Translations under genes and position numbers: made by a program
Shown here: piece after piece, positions 38,030 to 47,885 of the stretch
Numbering within the stretch: the first letter of the stretch is position 1
Layout of the letters: every line of letters starts with the position of its first letter
Notes under the pieces: model-generated
Database searches by the model: none
What the model was told of the DNA's origin: nothing
The model's input: only the letters and a program-made list of their open reading frames with translations
Assembly (NCBI GenBank): GCA_950295325.1
Contig: OX485808.1
Span: forward strand, 22,962,527 to 23,022,526
Length of the DNA stretch: 60,000 nt
Reading direction: 5' to 3'
Origin: Polytrichum commune
Lineage: Eukaryota; Streptophyta; Polytrichopsida; Polytrichales; Polytrichaceae

Positions 38030-40321
38030 GTGAGGTTAGAGGTGAGAGCTGGGGCAGAAATGTAAGGTTATTATCTGATTTTTGGTGGCTTCCTAGGGTG
38101 GTGGATGGTCCTTAGTGAGGTTAGAAGTTAGAGCTAAGGGCACTGTCGGATCCGACAGACCCCTAGGGGCAGATATGCGCACCTCGCTTTTTATTTTCGG
38201 GAGGTTAGAGGTGAGAGCTAGGGGCAGAAATGCGAGGTTATTATCTGATTTTTGATGGCTTTCTAAGGTGGTTGGATGGTCCTTAGTGAGGTTAGAAGTT
38301 TGAGCTAGGGGCACTGTCGGATCCGACAGACCCCTAGGGGCAGATATGGACACCTCGCTTTTGATTTTCGGGAGGTTCAAGGTGAGAGCTGGGGGCAGAA
38401 ATGTAAGGTTATTATCTGATTTTTGGTGGTTTCCTAGTGTGGCTGGATAGTCTTTAGTGAGGTTAGAAGTTAGAGCTAGGGCATTGTTGGATCTGACAGA
38501 CCCCTAGGGGCAGATATGGGCACCTCGCTTTTGATTTTCAGGAGGTTAGAGGTGAGAGCTAGGGGCAGAAATGCGAGGTTATTATCTGATTTTTGATGGC
38601 TTCCTAGGGTGGTTGGATAGTCCTTAGTGAAGTTAGAAGTTAGAACTAGGGGCACTGTCGGATCCGACAGACCCCTAGGGGCAGATATGGGCACCTCGCT
38701 TTTGATTTTCAGGAGGTTAGAGGTGAGAGCTGGGGCAGAAATGCGAGGTTATTATCTAATTTTTGATGGCTTCCTAGGGTGGTGGACGGTCCTTAGTGAA
38801 GTTAGAAGTTAGAGCTAAGGGCACTGTCGGATCCGACAGACCCCTAGGGGCAGATATGGACACCTCGCTTTTGATTTTCGGGAGGTTCAAGGTGAAAGCT
38901 GGGGGCAGAAATGTGAGGTTATTCTCTGATTTTTGGTGGCAGCCTAGTGTGGCTGGATGGTCCTTAGTGAGGTTAGAAGTTAGAGCTAGGGGCACTGTCG
39001 GATCCGACAAACCCCTAGGGCCAGATATGGACACCTCGCTTTTGATTTTCGGGAGGTTCAAGGTGAAAGCTGGGGGCAGAAATGTGAGGTTATTCTCTGA
39101 TTTTTGGTGGCAGCCTAGTGTGGTTGGATGGTCCTTAGTGAAGTTAGAAGTTAGAGCTAGGGGCACTGTCGGATCCGACAGACCCCTAGGGGCAGATATG
39201 CGCACCTCGCTTTTGATTTTCGGGAGGTTCAAGGTGAGAGTTGGGGCAGAAATGTAAGGTTATTATCTGATTTTTGGTGCAGCCTAGTGTGGCTGGATGG
39301 TCCTTAGTGAGGTTAGAAGTTAGAGCTAGGGGCACTGTCGGATCCGACAAACCCCTAGGGCCAGATATGGACACCTCGCTTTTGATTTTCGGGAGGTTCA
39401 AGGTGAAAGCTGGGGGCAGAAATGTGAGGTTATTCTCTGATTTTTGGTGGCAGCCTAGTGTGGTTGGATGGTCCTTAGTGAGGTTAGAAGTTAGAGCTAG
39501 GGGCACTGTCGGATCCGACAGACCCCTAGGGGCAGATATGAACACCTCGCTTTTGATTTTCGGGAGGTTCAAGGTGAGAGTTGGGGCAGAAATGTAAGGT
39601 TATTATCTGATTTTTGGTGCAGCCTAGTGTGGCTGGATGGTCCTTAGTGAGGTTAGAAGTTAGAGCTAGGGGCACTGTCGGATCCGACAAACCCCTAGGG
39701 CCAGATATGGACACCTCGCTTTTGATTTTCGGGAGGTTCAAGGTGAAAGCTGGGGGCAGAAATGTGAGGTTATTCTTTGATTTTTGGTGGTAGCCTAGTG
39801 TGGTTGGATGGTCCTTAGTGAGGTTAGAAGTTAGAGCTAGGGGTACTGTCGGATCCGACAGACCCCTAGGGGCAGACATGAGCACCTCGGTTTTGATTTT
39901 CGGGAGGGTCAAGGTGAGAGTTGGGGCAGAAATGTAAGGTTATTATCTGATTTTTGGTGGCAGCCTAGTGTGGCTGGATGGTCCTTAGTGAGGTTAGAAG
40001 TTAGAGTTAGGGGCACTGTCGGATCCGACAGACCTCTAGGGACTGATATGAGCACCTCGGTTTTGATTTTCGTGAGGGTCAAGGTGAGAGCTGGGGCATA
40101 AATGTAAGGTTGTTATCTGATTTTTGGTGGCAGCCTAGTGTGGCTGGATGGTCCTTAGTGAGGTTAGAAGTTAGAGCTAAGGGCACTGTCGGATCCGATA
40201 GACCCCTAGGGGCAGATATGGGCACCTCGTTTTTTATTTTCGGGAGGTTAGAGGTGAAAGCTGGGGGCAGAAATGCAAGGTTATTATCTGATTTTTGGTG
40301 GCTTTCTAGGGTGGCTAGATT
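38030..40321. repeat. About 170-bp tandem satellite with a 16-bp palindrome, 13 units
   Basis: The palindrome CTGTCGGATCCGACAG lies in nearly every unit. Its inner TGTCGG starts at 38144, 38315, 38485, 38656, 38825, 38996, 39167, 39336, 39507, 39676, 39847, 40017 and 40187, a spacing of 169-171 bp. Around it, outer arms AGGGG/CCCCT extend the stem, and a second palindrome CCCCTAGGGG follows at once. The unit at 38485 is altered in the palindrome (TGTTGGATCTGACA) and the one at 40187 at one base. Unit length is near a nucleosome repeat. Degenerate relatives of the unit extend left to about 37690. Open frames on both strands here are by-products of the near multiple-of-three period. Confidence 0.95.
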
Positions 40322-41165
40322 GTCGCAACCCTTGCTAGTCCCTTTAAAAATCTTGCCAATTCGCATTTCTAGCATAGGTTACGAGTACTAACCCTTCGCA
40401 TACCGCCAAGCTAATGGTTAGCTCCTCCTACCCGGACCGGTTAGTTCATCGGAGGGGAACCAACCTTCCTACTTTGCTTTCGGGACTCACCCCTTAATCG
40501 GTAACCCATTCCCAAATGTGGACTTCCATCGATGGAAGTCCAATCCCATGTTGATCATCGCGTTGCCGGAGCAACACTACAACAACCCGAACCATACTAT
40601 GCAACTATGGCCTCACAATGGGCCAAAGCCCAATGAGGCCGTGCCGTTCGGCCTCGGGTGGGTGAGGCCACACCACCTCAGCCATATAAGCCTCTAGGAC
40701 TCTACGAGGGGCCCCTACCCCACCGTCAACCAACCTCTTGTCTCTCTACCAAGAGTTGGGGCCAAGTAGACATTTTCCTTTAGCTGCTGGGCCTAGAAGC
40801 CCCCAACAGCTTCAGACCACCATAACTTTCTTGTATGATTTTTGATTCCAACAACCAACCACTCCATCTTCATCTACGCTTCACGTAGATGCCGATGGAC
40901 CCCTCACTTGACCCATTCATGCAAGTATTGACGACGTTATGCCTGTTTGAACCTTGGCAGTCCCGGGAATGACTCCCAGGCAATGCTCGACCAGGGCGCT
41001 GTCCCGCGACAGCGCCCCACTCAAATGGCCATAACTCCTAGCTCACACCTCCGATTGAGGTGTTCTTCAGCTTTCTAGAATCACCACGCCATGAGCTACG
41101 CATAGCTCATGGCCTTAGTCTTGTGCCTCCTAGTCTCCGAGGGTGAGCGGCGTCTTTAGGCTGCG
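40322..41165. mobile_element. About 0.85-kb insertion within the array, LTR-like (tentative)
   Basis: The array unit breaks after GGGTGGCTAGAT and the new sequence begins TGTCGCAACCC. It has no array similarity and a different, C-rich composition. It includes a TATA-like GCCATATAAGCC at about 40680. Array-like sequence resumes only at about 41366. A TG start and internal TATA box fit a solo LTR or TRIM element, but no CA end, target duplication or second LTR was found. Confidence 0.35.
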
Positions 41166-41169
41166 AAGT

Positions 41170-41350
41170 CTGTGTGAGCGGAGCGGCGAAGTATGTGAGC
41201 GGAGCGGCGAAGTATGTGAGCGGCGAACCCATAACCCTTGCTTCAAACCCACTAGGCATCCTTAAAGAAAGAAAAAGACGAAGGAGAAGGAGAAGGAGAG
41301 AAGGAGAAGGAGAAGGTGAAGGTGAAGGTGAAGGTGAAGGTGCGTTTCTT
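41170..41350. repeat. GAGCGGCGAAGTATGT repeats and (GAAGGN)n minisatellite
   Basis: TGTGAGCGGAGCGGCGAAGTA occurs about three times at 41172-41228; its core TATGTGAGCGG is the same word as in the segment at 31.5 kb. A (GGAGAA)n/(GGTGAA)n minisatellite follows at 41278-41341. Confidence 0.8.
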
Positions 41351-41365
41351 CTGCTTTTTTTTTCA

Positions 41366-42470
41366 TCGTCCTTAGTAAGGTTAGAGGTGAGCGTTAGGGG
41401 CACTGTCGGATCCGACAGACCCCTACTCCTATTGGCAGATATGGGCACCTCGCTTTTTATTTTCGGGATGTTTAGGGTGAGAGCTGGGGGGTGGAGGTTT
41501 AGGGTGGCTGGATGGTCCTTGTGAGGTTAGAGGTGAGAGCTAGGGGCACTGTCGGATCCGACAGACCCCTACTGACAGATATGGGCACCTCGCTTTTGAT
41601 TTTCGGGAGGTTTAGGGTGGCTGGATGGTCCTTGTGAGGTTAGAGGTGAGAGCTAGGGGCATTGTCGGATCCGACAGTCCCCTTGGGGCAGAAATGTGCA
41701 CCCGAATTTTTTATTTTTATTGGACTTTTTGGTAGGCTAGATGCTCATTTGGACAGGTATTAGTTGGGGGTTAATGCACGTTAGTGAGAATTTAGTCATG
41801 TTTAGATGCTCTTAGTGTGGTTCGAATTGATAGCTAGGGGGGGATTTAGAGGTGCTCTATAATCTGTTTGGCCTTTAAGGGTTTGGGATGCTCTTAATGT
41901 GGTTCGATTTGATAGCTAGGAGGGGCACAAACTAGAGGTCAGATTATAGTGGAGAGAAACAGGGCAGATTTGCTAGCATATTATGTGAATTCTGGTAGAT
42001 TATGTGGGTGGCCGAAAGCTCCCAATGAGGCTAAGGTTAGAGGTAGGGGTCTGAAATGTATTTGTTAGCACCTGAATATTTGTGGCTGGCTTTAGCTTGT
42101 GAGGTATGATATGGAAGCCCAGGGGCACTGTCGGATCCGACAGTCCCCTAGGGGCAGAAATGTGCACCCAAAATTTGATTTTTGTTGGACTTTTTGGTAG
42201 GCCAGATGCTCATTCGGGCAGGTATTAGTTGGGGGATTGTGCACGTTAGTGAGGGTTTAGTCATGTTTAGATGCTCTTAGTGTGGTTCGAATTGATAGCT
42301 AGGGGGGGATTTAGAGGTCAGATTATATTTGAAAGAAACATGGCATATTTGCTAGCATATAATCTGATTTCGGGTGGATTTTGGGGGTAGCTGAAAGCTC
42401 ACAAGAAGGCTAAAGTTAGAGGTAGGTGGATTTTGTGGGTGGCCGAAAGCTCCCAATGAGGCTGAGGTGA
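41366..42470. repeat. Right part of the palindrome array, with a 466-bp duplicated unit
   Basis: Palindrome copies recur at 41404, 41548, 41663 and 42129, so the spacing shortens to 144 and 115 bp and then lengthens to 466 bp. The blocks starting at 41663 and 42129 are two copies of a longer unit (shared text: GGACTTTTTGGTAGGC, CAGGTATTAGTTGGGGG, GCTCTTAGTGTGGTTCGAATT). The array ends about 95 bp before the start codon of the ParB/methyltransferase gene. Confidence 0.88.
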
Positions 42471-42563
42471 GTTTGGTTGTATTATCATGTAAATATTGGG
42501 TGGCATTGTTCATTCTATTGGTTCTTATGTTGGTAAGTAATTGATTCTCAGGAGATTGTTGAG

Positions 42564-45500
42564 ATGGTTGCGGATGGAGAGTCATTGGATGTTGGGGTTC
42601 GCATTGGTGCTGGGTCATCCCTTAGTGTAGAGGAGCATATGGAGCAAGGGTCTCCGTTGTCATGTGCTGAACCTACTGGGCTTACACCTGGTAGTGGCGA
42701 ACCGCAGACACCCGGGATGACACTCACCGGCTCACCACCAGAATCGGATGTGGGTGTTCGTGTAATGGAGTATCGGATTCGCCACAATTTAAAAAAAGAT
42801 AGTTTTTCAGTTGTTGAGGGCATGAGGATACAACCGGTCGAAAAGTCCTCTATGAGAATCCCTCTCTGCAGGTTGATTCACATGCCATTGGTTCGGCCAA
42901 CTCTCCGCAGCGACGTTACAAAGCTCATGGCAGCATTTCAATTTGGATACCGAGCTGGGTCTGCCACTTTTTATGTGTCTACTGCAAATGAGAGTGGAGA
43001 GAATCGATTCATTTCTGCCAAAGACAAGCGTGAATGGGGAGAGCTATGGAATGCAGAAAATGATAAGTTTGAGTTTTTTTTGCGCTCGGATAAGGACTTG
43101 ATGAGCCTTAGTGGATGCATGTTCTTTGTGTATGATGGTAACCACCGCTTGCTAGCGTGGAAGGAGTGTATTGAAACAGATCACAAGGACGATGCACTTT
43201 GGTATGAGAAACATGGTTGCCCAGAATGTGTCATCCTCGACACAACGGGTGGGCGTGGAGACGTCCTTAATGCAATGCACGACATAAACAAGTAAGTTTG
43301 TTATTTTTTTGAACATTTTTTCCTTCATTTTTTTATTTTCATCTAATGCCATTTATCTCAACCGCAACAGGACTAACCAGACTGCGCACGTTAAGACTAG
43401 CCTTGTTCACACTCTACACCGCATCCAAAAATACGGTTCGTATGATCTTAGCTACTACTAGCCATTGTTGACCGAGGAGCAATTCCAAGCGTGCAAGAGC
43501 AGAGGCCCCAAGAGCCCTTGGTACCCGCTGACCCAGGATCTTATGGTGTCCTTCATTTTCAATGTAAGTCACTCCAAATTCATCAAGCTCCTACTTCGCA
43601 TTCATTACTTTTAGTCATGGTCTAACAATTTAGAATACATGTCCAGCAAGAGATAGCCGATGCGGTAGATGAGGCGGCCCAAATCTTCAAGGAGGAAGTG
43701 CCTCTAGATGAGCAGTCAGGGAAGGGGTTGAGTGATGTATTGGACGCTGTAATTAAGAAGACGTCTGAGGAACTTGGGCACAAGTTCAACAAACAACAGT
43801 CGATCGCAAACCCTGCCCTTGGAAAACAGTTCCTAGATGAGGTAATTTCCTTGTCATCCAATTTGGAATTATGCTTTTCGTATTGCTTGCATTCTTTGCA
43901 GCATTTTTTCAGTAAACATTCTAAAATTTACTTGGCCTTCTATTTTGATTGCATTTGTTTCAGATTACTAGGCATTATAGCGCCCACCATTCTCAAAAGA
44001 TTGAGATGACATTGGAGAAATTGCAACTCATTGCCACTGCCGCTGTCGAGCCAGAGTATAAAGCCCATTGGCTTAAGTGGTGGAACAGTGGAAGTTTCAA
44101 TCGTGAAGCTATCCGGTTTCCCAAAAGTCCTGCAAGCGAGGACAACTTGAAATCTTGGCTCAATAAAGCAGCGTTCTGGGCAGGGGTACGTCTATCCTAT
44201 TTTCTTTGCTTACCTTTCAATTCTTCATTTTGTGCCAATTCTCATGTTCGCCTTGAATTCCTTCACAGCTAGAGGATGCTGCGGTCAAGGAGTTACCGGA
44301 TATACTAAGTGCATTGGGTGGGCTTGACGGAGACGTGGAAGTTGATTCGTTGCCGGATTACTTGGAGAAGTGGCGAATTTGCCTTTGGGATAAGGCGTTC
44401 ATTGGTCACTTCTCAGGGTCAGATATCTATGGAAAGGGGACGTGGTGGAAGGATGTCAAAGGCGCTGACAACATTGTCAAGCGCTTAATTTTCCGGTAAG
44501 TTAGTTGGGCCATCTTTTGTTCTCATTTATATCAAACTAGTTGTTTTCTAAGTTGCTTATTGGCCTCACTCCTTGGTTGTGAAGGTACATCAAGCACGAG
44601 CTTTTCAAGAAGAAGGCTTTGAAGAAGCTTCCTCCATTTCTGGATGCATGGTCGGATTCCTCTTCGCCCACCTTCATTTTTTCCCCGGCTCAAAAGCGCA
44701 ACTTCTCCCTCCCGCATCTCCGCGAGTGTTGCTGGTACTTGGAGTGTAAGAGGACGTGGCAGCCGGATGAGGAGGCGGCCTTGAAGATTCGGCTCTCCGG
44801 TGGAGAGCCACCTTCTCAAAGCGATGAGGTTGTTCTTCTAGAGAGTCAGCAACCGGAGGCGGATGAGGTTGTTGCGACTCTCGATGAGCCCAACACTCAG
44901 AAGTCCAAGAGGAGGAAGCGTGCGACTCAAGACGAGTCTTCACTAAAGAAGCGCGCGAGGAAGCTGAAGACTGTGGAGGATGATCCCCCTGCTTCACCTG
45001 AGGCGGCAGTTGCATCCACTGCAACTCTTAGTCAAGTTCCTACTCTTTCCAGGCCGCCTCCTCCGCCCGTTCTTTCATCTGCTAGGCGTCCTCCAGTTGT
45101 TTCAGAATGCATCTTGAATGCCTCTATTCTTCATCAACGTCGTCATTTTCAGGATGTTTCCAACTTCATTCTTTCTCTTCCACCCTCCTATCCGCGGAGA
45201 GCTCTAGGCGTTGCGAGGTCAGATGTGGGCATGGCTGATCTTGTCATTGCCGACCTCCCGGAGAACCTGCCGGTACCCAATGTCTCCGATCCTTCCTATA
45301 GTGTGCCTTCCTGGAATGCATTGGATTCCGATTTTATTGGTGAACTCTTCGATTTCGCGGACGAGATCCTGCATGACGATGGAGCTCTCCTCCTCTTTCA
45401 TCCAGATGACAATGGTGATTTCAGGGAGAGCATTGAAGACCACTTCGCTGCTTTTGGGTTCACGATCTTCAAGGAGTGGCTGGGAGTCAACCGTCTTCGC

Positions 45501-46496
45501 CTACATTCAGCTAAGCATAAGGACAAGACCACCAACCTCTTCCAAGTTGTACTACTTGTTCGTGCCACCAAAACAATTGGATCTGACCTTGATAAGCGGC
45601 CCCGGCACTCGTCATTTCGCCTTCGCGATGCCAATGAGCTCAAGGCTCTTGGCATTGAGCTCGACATGGATGATGCGATTATGAATTATACCGCAACTCC
45701 TCTCATGGACGGCTCCAAAGCTTGGCGTGGTCCCCGGGAGAAAGATATTTCTTTCATGTCCTCCTTGATCATGGCCACTACGGACATTGGACAGGTTGTG
45801 GTGGACATTAATGCAGGCGTTGGTATGTCCTAATTCACTTGCCAACATATCCTAGTTTTCAATTTCTAAGTTTTTTTTTTTTTTCCTTTGCTAACCTTTC
45901 CTCCGCAACAGGGACTTCTATCCATGCATGCAGGCAGCTTGGGCGCCATATCGTTGCTCTTGAGGAGGACGAGGACACCTTCAACCGTGTCCTTAAGCCA
46001 CTTAAGAGTGTTCAGCCTACGGTGAAGGCTCCATCCATTGTTGTTGCTTCCACGCAGGCTTCACAAGGCACGCAGAAGAGGCCGCCGGCCTTGAAGCGAT
46101 CGAGGCCAGAGCCCTCGCAGTAAGTGAGTATGATGACCTTCTTCGCTTATTTTCTTTGTCCATTCAGCTTTTACACTTTCCATCCTCTTTCTTACATTTA
46201 TCGTGTTTTTTTTCAGACTTGGCGTTGGAGCAGATGTGTTGGGTACTCCCACCATGGGATTCACATTGCCTATCTATGCCCATGATATGGCGATGGTACT
46301 AGCGGCACAACCTTCTCCTACCGAAGCTAGTTCCCCGTCTCCACGTTATGACCCCCGTGCCTTAGACTTCTTCGAGCATTCTGCGGAGGTGGATAATGAG
46401 TGCCATAGCTTAGATTCCACTTCAGATGAGGGCGGCCATGAGGGTAGTATCTTTGGAAGTAGGGAATCTAGTAGTGACGACCTCATGGTTGATTGA
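42564..46496 (+). CDS. ParB/sulfiredoxin-like domain fused to a permuted DNA amino-methyltransferase-like domain, eight exons, one in-frame TAG
   Basis: Exons: 42564-43291, 43371-43563, 43647-43841, 43964-44185, 44269-44495, 44585-45822, 45912-46119, 46217-46496. All phases agree, giving 1096 codons. Residues ~97-200 resemble a ParB/Srx fold: RIPLCRLIHMPLVRPTL, then FFVYDGNHRLLAW (191-199 key). Exons 3-5 are helical and unrecognised. A basic stretch near 630-650 (KSKRRKRA...KKRARKLK) looks like a nuclear signal. Residues ~720-850 resemble motif IV and following strands of an amino-methyltransferase (VIADLPEN at 742-749, then FADEILHDDGALLLFHP). Residues ~900-945 resemble motifs X and I (GQVVVDINAGVGTS, then HIVALEED). 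Motif IV before motif I is the beta-class order. The usual DPPY/DPPW is replaced by DLPE, so activity is doubtful. TAG at 43459-43461 (codon 273) interrupts the frame, one change from CAG. A 5' UTR intron 42467-42551 is likely. Confidence 0.7.
43459..43461 (+). other. In-frame TAG in exon 2 of the ParB/methyltransferase gene
   Basis: Reading from the well-supported junction 43291/43371, the frame gives YGSYDLSYY, then TAG, then PLLTEEQFQACKSRGP. Protein-like sequence continues to a good donor at 43564. The stop is one C-to-T change from CAG, a CHG context that plants methylate. No intron that would remove it is visible; the only candidate would be 26 bp. Confidence 0.8.
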
Positions 46497-46499
46497 TTT

Positions 46500-46838
46500 T
46501 GGGTTTGATTGATTTGTTGGTTTGATTTATCGGTATTTGGATTTATAAAGTGTTGTGTGGATTTCAATATTCCAATTATCTCATTGAATGCATCTTTTCG
46601 TTGTTCTCAAATCACGCTTCACTTGGTGGTCGTCATACTCCAAAGAGAATTTAGTCCACCATCTTCTCACAATCTTAACCGCTAGTCACAAAACAATGTA
46701 GCATCCACCCACTCCAATAAAAAGTTGTTGCCTCACACACCTCCTCCTTGTTTCCTTGAATCATAAGTATTCAATAATACTTGTTGCACACCACCCAACA
46801 CACTCCAATTCATACTACCCGCATTGCATTCTTCATTT
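46500..46838. other. 3' flank of the ParB/methyltransferase gene
   Basis: AT-rich sequence without coding signs; it presumably contains the 3' UTR and poly(A) region of the upstream gene. Confidence 0.45.
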
Positions 46839-46839
46839 T

Positions 46840-47273
46840 TGTTCACCATCTATAATGTTCACCCTCAAATGTTCACCCTCTATAAATGTTAACCCTCGGG
46901 AGTGGATCGAACTTTACATGTATAAAGGTGTTAACAGTTAACAATTATAAAATTACTTCTTTGAACAATATGCAAATCTTAACATGTCCTAACTATAAGC
47001 AATTGTGAAGAGTAATTGTGAGAGAATATCATACACAAAATTGCAAACCCAATCAAAACTTTATTCAATATCAAGTTTACAAATCATGGGTGAATTATGA
47101 ATGTATTTCAGTCGTTAACATTTATAGAGTCAAATTTACAAAGAAGGGAACACCGTTTTGTTAACAATTAACAGGTTTAACATTTATAGTGTGCAATATG
47201 TAGGGAGTAGAATAAAGTGAACGTTTGGAAATGGTTAACACTTATAGGTGTAACAGTAATAGAGGGTGGACTG
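46840..47273. mobile_element. pogo/mariner-like MITE (degenerate)
   Basis: The right end read in reverse is TA|CAGTCCACCCTCTATTACTG...ACACCTATAAGTGTTAACC. The left end carries a diverged version, GTTCACCATCTATAATG, and then CACCCTCTATAAATGTTAACC. The CAGTCNACNCTCTAT start and flanking TA at 47274-47275 fit pogo/Tc1-mariner termini. Both arms also contain GTTAACAATTA-type words. The left tip is uncertain and no transposase is present. Confidence 0.5.
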
Positions 47274-47279
47274 TATGTG

Positions 47280-47873
47280 GAGAATTTTTTTCGCCAACCT
47301 CCTTCGTGTCACGTTCAAATAGTAAATATTATTTAATTTACCGTAATATAAAATATAGTACACCATTTTGGTAATTATAATTGTGACGTCATAGTGATGT
47401 AAGCCCTAATTTTGTATTTTATTTTAATATTTCTATGTTTCAAAAATCTATTAACTTTATGAATAGGGAAATGTTACTTTATTTCCACGGTAATAGAGTC
47501 CATAACTCTCCAAAGTTTCTAAAAATAGTTCAACATTTTTCCCTCAATCCCGCGGTTATAGGTGCAATTTCTCTCTCATTTCATGTCTCAAATTGAGTTC
47601 TCCGCTCTTCGGTCTTCGCTCTCCGCTCTCCGCTCGCATACTAACTTTCCCCATGGTCACGCTTAACCTAGGTTAGCTCCCGGCTCCTCTCTCTCTATCT
47701 TGGAGTCTGATCGTCGCCCAGTAACGCTTCGCGTCTTTGCCTGACAATAGTTTGACTTTCTCTCTTTCTCTCTGTCGCCCTTGATGCGCCCTCTCGCAGG
47801 GAGACAATAGTTCTCTCTCAACTCTCTCCACTCTCGGGTAAGGATCTCCTTCCTTCCTCGTTTAGGTTTCACC
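47280..47873. other. Region upstream of the LINE insertion
   Basis: AT-rich to 47.58 kb, then C/T- and GC-richer. 47600-47660 is the inverted counterpart of the GAGCGG-rich segment at 31.5 kb. 47.67-47.87 kb has ACAATAGT words and CT-rich runs like those at 30.5-31.4 kb, and appears to continue after the LINE at 59153. No gene was recognised. Confidence 0.45.
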
Positions 47874-47885
47874 TTCTTCGGCCAA

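Noticed and set aside
38774-39912. Repetitive open frames on both strands of the 170-bp array
   Set aside because: They arise because the repeat unit is near 171 bp, a multiple of three. Units of 169 or 170 bp break the frame, and both strands are open equally, so there is no sign of coding selection.
40322-41165. Possible rRNA or tRNA gene in the C-rich insertion
   Set aside because: No conserved rRNA core sequence or tRNA A/B box pattern was found; the TATA-like box and borders fit an insertion element better.
38030-42470. CRISPR-like array
   Set aside because: Period about 170 bp, unit nearly identical throughout with no unique spacers, in eukaryotic DNA. This is a satellite.
31479-47660. 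Treating the bracketing inverted repeats as proven transposon ends
   Set aside because: The match is short, diverged and partly low-complexity, and no target duplication was found, so it is kept only as a hypothesis in the findings.
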